From the NCBI GenBank assembly GCA_040758525.1, contig JBFLVQ010000344.1:1-9916 (forward strand): a stretch of 9,916 nt of DNA, read 5' to 3'. Shown in pieces: positions 7,220 through 9,916 of the stretch. Made by a program: the position numbers and the translations under genes. The notes below the pieces were generated by a model that saw only the letters and a program-made list of their open reading frames with translations, did not search any database and was not told where the DNA came from. Each line of letters starts with the position of its first letter. Position 1 is the stretch's first letter. This stretch comes from JBFLVQ01 sp040758525 (GTDB lineage Bacteria > Acidobacteriota > Blastocatellia > Chloracidobacteriales > JADJPF01).

Positions 7220-7263
7220 CTTTTCGTTCGTCCTTTTGCGATTCCATTGGAGTTTTCATATTT

Positions 7264-7719
7264 ATGTCAACCAGTTTTCCTAGTGGAAAGAATCTTGAAG
7301 CGCTACGTAAGTGGTACGTGGTGGATGCCGCTGGCCTGACCGTTGGGCGGCTGGCTTCGCGCGTGGCCAGAATCTTGATCGGTAAAGAGAAACCCATTTA
7401 TACACCTTTTCTTGATGTAGGCGATCATGTGATTGTTGTCAACGCTGAGAAGGTAGTCTTTTCTGGCAATAAATGGAAAGATAAAGCCTATCGCCATCAC
7501 ACCGGTTGGCCAGGTGGATTGAAGGAGATCGCGGCTGGTGATCTGTTAAAACGCCATCCCGAGCGTATTGTCGAATATGCTGTTAAAGGGATGTTGCCAA
7601 AGACCAAGCTAGGCCGCGCAATGGCGAGCAAGCTGAAGGTCTATATTGGCCCCGATCATCCACATCAGGCACAACAACCGGAACGGCTTAACTTCGGCGC
7701 AGGGCGTAGTCGTGCTTGA
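7264..7719 (+). CDS. rplM: 50S ribosomal protein L13
   Basis: L13 is an early-assembling large-subunit protein that contacts 23S rRNA. The 151 residues are slightly longer than the usual 142-149. Family hallmarks are WYVVDAAGLTVGRLAS (17-32), the HTGWPGGLKE loop, AVKGMLPKTKLGR and the C-terminal KVYIGPDHPHQAQQPE. The frame is open upstream to 7192, but that extension reads as unrelated sequence and would overlap the promoter. The ATG at 7264 has TTGGAG about 11 nt upstream and gives the expected N-terminus. rpsI follows after 45 bp, the widely conserved rplM-rpsI pair. Confidence 0.97.
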   Translation: MSTSFPSGKNLEALRKWYVVDAAGLTVGRLASRVARILIGKEKPIYTPFLDVGDHVIVVNAEKVVFSGNKWKDKAYRHHTGWPGGLKEIAAGDLLKRHPERIVEYAVKGMLPKTKLGRAMASKLKVYIGPDHPHQAQQPERLNFGAGRSRA

Positions 7720-7742
7720 TAGTGAAAGATTTAATTTATAAT
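7716..7742 (+). promoter_or_regulatory. Possible secondary promoter for rpsI
   Basis: A perfect TATAAT (7737-7742) lies in the short rplM-rpsI gap. TTGATA (7716-7721, 5/6) stands upstream, but the spacer is only 15 bp, so activity is doubtful. Confidence 0.25.
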
Positions 7743-7764
7743 GTATTCCTAGAGGAGTAGAGCA

Positions 7765-8160
7765 GTGGTAGAGCTTCCTAAACATTATGGTACAGGGCGG
7801 CGCAAGACAGCCGTGGCACGCGTCTTTCTGCGCCCTGGCCATGGCAGGATTACCGTCAATAGACGGGAATTAGACAACTACTTCAGCAACGAGACCCATC
7901 GGATGATCATCCGCCAACCGTTGCAATTGACCGACACCGCCAATAAGTTTGACGTCTATGTCACTGTGGAAGGTGGCGGGATTGCTGGTCAGGCGGGGGC
8001 AGTGCGTCATGGTGTTACACGTGCGCTTATCGACTTTAATAACGATCTGCGGCGCAAATTAAAGAAGGCTGGCTTCGTTACTCGCGATCCACGTGTGAAA
8101 GAGCGTAAGAAGTACGGTCAGAAGGGCGCACGCAAACGCTTCCAATTCTCGAAACGCTAA
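7765..8160 (+). CDS. rpsI: 30S ribosomal protein S9
   Basis: S9 lies in the head of the small subunit, and its basic C-terminal tail reaches towards P-site tRNA. At 131 residues it has the normal length. Hallmarks are YGTGRRKTAVARV near the N-terminus, GGGIAGQAGAVRHGVTRAL in the middle, and the tail KKYGQKGARKRFQFSKR ending in the conserved Lys-Arg. Translation starts at a GTG preceded by GAGGAG (7752-7757) with a 7-nt spacer, which fixes the start. It is co-oriented with rplM and followed after 120 bp by rpsB. Confidence 0.97.
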   Translation: MVELPKHYGTGRRKTAVARVFLRPGHGRITVNRRELDNYFSNETHRMIIRQPLQLTDTANKFDVYVTVEGGGIAGQAGAVRHGVTRALIDFNNDLRRKLKKAGFVTRDPRVKERKKYGQKGARKRFQFSKR

Positions 8161-8184
8161 ATTGCAGGTTCAATTATTACACGG

Positions 8185-8232
8185 CGAGCGGGCGCGGGTT
8201 GGCGATACACATAGCGGTGTGTGTCGCTCGTT
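8185..8232 (+). promoter_or_regulatory. rpsB leader with alternative stems
   Basis: The 120-nt gap before rpsB holds a 9-bp stem, GCGATACAC (8202-8210) with GTGTGTCGC (8219-8227), with one G-U pair and an 8-nt loop. A second stem, CGAGCG (8185-8190) with CGCTCG (8225-8230), shares bases 8225-8227, so the two exclude each other. No T-run follows. S2 often controls its own operon through the leader, so a regulatory switch is possible but unproven. Confidence 0.35.
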
Positions 8233-8280
8233 AGTCCTGTTCGTGTAGGTTCAAACTCGCAAACTGATAGGAGGTATCGC

Positions 8281-9129
8281 TTGGCGGTAGGAGTTACCAT
8301 GAAGGAGTTGCTTGAGGCTGGTGTCCATTTTGGCCACCAGGTCAGGCGCTGGAATCCGAAGATGAAAGATTATATCTTCGGTGAGCGAAACGGAATTTAT
8401 ATAATCGATCTACAAAAGACGCAGCGCCTCTTTAAAGAGGCAGTGAAATTTGTTACTCAAGCAGCCCTGGAAGGCAAGACCTTCCTTTTTGTTGGCACCA
8501 AACGACAGGCACAAGATGCGATTGCTGAAGAAGCAACACGCTGCGGTCAATTTTTTGTTAACCAACGTTGGCTGGGGGGGCTACTTACCAATTTCCAGAC
8601 CATACAGCGCTCTATACGCCGTCTCAAAGATCTAGAATCTATGAAGACAGATGGTCGTTATGATGCGCTACCTAAAAAAGAGGTCATACATTTGGAGCGT
8701 GAGCGTGAAGCATTAGAGAAGAACCTGGCAGGCATCAAACAGATGGGTAAATTGCCTGATGTGATCTTCATCATCGATTCCAAGAAAGAAGAGATCGCCG
8801 TACACGAAGCTAACCGTTTAGGTATTCCAATTGTCGCCGTCGTTGATACCAATTGCGATCCGGAAGGGATAGATTACATTATTCCTGGTAATGACGATGC
8901 CTTGCGCGCGGTACGGCTCTTCACCTCCAAGGTCGCGGATGCGATTACAGAAGGGCAACAGATGGGTATTGGCAAGGAAGAGCCAGCCGTGGATGTGGCT
9001 GTTGTGGCCGCGGCGGCTGGTAAGGCAGAGAGTGGACAAGCGCAAGCAACTACACCGCTTGAGCCACGTAGTACAGCGGGACTAGAGGAGATTGAAGAGG
9101 AGATTGATGAAGAAGAGGATCTCAGATAG
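8281..9129 (+). CDS. rpsB: 30S ribosomal protein S2
   Basis: S2 is a late-assembling small-subunit protein needed with S1 for translation initiation. With a TTG start at 8281 the protein has 282 residues and begins MAVGVTMKELLEAGVHFGHQ, matching the family N-terminus. AGGAGG (8269-8274) sits 6 nt upstream. An ATG at 8299 also has TAGGAG 5 nt upstream and would drop six residues. The upstream in-frame GTG at 8221 adds sequence unlike S2. Further hallmarks are RWNPKMKDYIFGERNGIYIIDL, QRWLGGLLTNF and PIVAVVDTNCDPEGIDYIIPGNDDA. After about residue 230 comes an Ala-rich linker and a strongly acidic tail (EEIEEEIDEEED), an extension seen in several phyla. tsf follows, as in most bacteria. Confidence 0.96.
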   Translation: MAVGVTMKELLEAGVHFGHQVRRWNPKMKDYIFGERNGIYIIDLQKTQRLFKEAVKFVTQAALEGKTFLFVGTKRQAQDAIAEEATRCGQFFVNQRWLGGLLTNFQTIQRSIRRLKDLESMKTDGRYDALPKKEVIHLEREREALEKNLAGIKQMGKLPDVIFIIDSKKEEIAVHEANRLGIPIVAVVDTNCDPEGIDYIIPGNDDALRAVRLFTSKVADAITEGQQMGIGKEEPAVDVAVVAAAAGKAESGQAQATTPLEPRSTAGLEEIEEEIDEEEDLR

Positions 9130-9160
9130 GATAGCTGCCTGAGGTTCATGGTATTACTGC

Positions 9161-9219
9161 GGCGCCAAGCGCTTCATTGCAATTGGTTGCTGTTAATTGT
9201 TGAGGCGCGAAAGTGCGCC
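9161..9219 (+). promoter_or_regulatory. tsf leader with competing stems
   Basis: GGCGC (9204-9208) can pair locally with GCGCC (9215-9219), forming a tight hairpin 6 nt before the tsf ribosome site. It can instead pair with GCGCC at 9162-9166, enclosing a CAATT/AATTG stem (9180-9184 with 9195-9199). The stems are short and no T-tract follows, so a translational effect is more likely than termination, if there is any function. Confidence 0.25.
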
Positions 9220-9239
9220 AGGATCGGGAGGAAGTAATA

Positions 9240-9905
9240 ATGGCTGAGATCACTGCTGCCGCAGTGAAGGCACTGCGTGAAAAGACAGGCGCGGGAATGT
9301 TGGAATGTAAGAGCGCACTAGTCGAGGCGCAGGGCGATGAGGAGCGTGCCATTGAGGTCTTGCGCAAACGTGGGCTTACCACTGCCAAGAAGAAAGAAGG
9401 CCGTGTCGCCGCCGAAGGCATCGTTGGCTCCTACATACATATGGGTGGTAAAGTTGGTGTATTGGTAGAGGTCAATTGCGAGACCGATTTCGTTGCACGT
9501 GGCGAAGAGTTCCATGCCTTTGTCAAAGACATCGCAATGCAAATCTGCGCTGCTGAACCACGTTTTGTTGCTAAAGAAGATGTACCTGTAGAACTGCTTA
9601 ATAAAGAGCAAGAGATCGCTCGTGAACAAGCACTAGCTGATGAGAAGAACAAGAATAAGCCGCCCCAAGTGGTCGATAAGATTGTCGAGGGACGTATCTC
9701 TAAATATTATGCTGAGGTCTGTCTACTGGAACAACCTTTCATCAAAGATCAGACGATCACGGTAGGGGACTTAGTTAAACAGATGGTCGCCAAGATTGGT
9801 GAAAACATCCGTGTACGGCGCTTTGTGCGCTTCAAGATGGGTGAAGGGCTAGAAAAACGAAAGGACGATTTCGCCAGCGAAGTCGCGGCGGCTTTGGACC
9901 AATAG
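9240..9905 (+). CDS. tsf: Translation elongation factor Ts (short form)
   Basis: EF-Ts is the guanine-nucleotide exchange factor that recycles EF-Tu. The 221 residues make it one of the shorter forms (E. coli has 283), similar in size to cyanobacterial versions. The N-terminal UBA-like domain shows VKALREKTGAGMLECKSALVEA, followed by the TDFVAR motif in VNCETDFVARGEEFHAF that contacts EF-Tu. The core ends in EQPFIKDQTITVGDL and IRVRRFVRFKMGEG. The ATG at 9240 has GGGAGG (9226-9231) 8 nt upstream. An in-frame GTG at 9213 lies inside the leader hairpin and before this site, so it is rejected. Only 11 bases follow the stop; pyrH is the usual next gene but cannot be seen. Confidence 0.97.
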   Translation: MAEITAAAVKALREKTGAGMLECKSALVEAQGDEERAIEVLRKRGLTTAKKKEGRVAAEGIVGSYIHMGGKVGVLVEVNCETDFVARGEEFHAFVKDIAMQICAAEPRFVAKEDVPVELLNKEQEIAREQALADEKNKNKPPQVVDKIVEGRISKYYAEVCLLEQPFIKDQTITVGDLVKQMVAKIGENIRVRRFVRFKMGEGLEKRKDDFASEVAAALDQ

Positions 9906-9916
9906 ATCGGTGAGTA

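Overview
This window looks like a chromosomal core region of an acidobacterium, possibly of the Blastocatellia type. That assignment is inferred from three things: a very large Oar-like TonB-dependent receptor with a carboxypeptidase-regulatory domain, an F-ATPase c subunit that carries an apparent signal peptide, and F0 genes set apart from the rest of the ATP synthase. No rRNA, tRNA, CRISPR array or insertion sequence was seen.

The minus-strand half runs leftwards from about 7114 to the left edge: atpI-atpB-atpE (F0 assembly factor, subunit a, subunit c), a strong hairpin terminator, a PilT/PilU-family pilus retraction ATPase, radA, and a TonB-dependent receptor that continues past base 1 without a stop. 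The receptor covers 1-2437 and explains a stretch that could be mistaken for non-coding. The plus-strand half runs rightwards from 7264: rplM-rpsI-rpsB-tsf, a translation cluster encoding L13, S9, S2 and EF-Ts. The two halves diverge from a 149-bp region (7115-7263) holding two back-to-back, non-overlapping promoter candidates, one for energy conservation and one for translation.

atpI, atpB and atpE would build the membrane proton channel. Subunits b, delta, alpha, gamma, beta and epsilon are not here and must be encoded elsewhere. The pilT-like gene, radA and the receptor gene are functionally unrelated (pilus retraction, recombination, outer-membrane uptake or binding); only their orientation links them.

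The least explained sequence is the pilT-radA gap. Read on the minus strand it holds an 11-bp perfect inverted repeat closing two further stems with almost no linker bases, like a compact three-way junction RNA of 73 nt. The rpsB and tsf leaders also contain mutually exclusive stems. Most of the window is otherwise ordinary housekeeping sequence, and I do not see a clear new multi-gene system.
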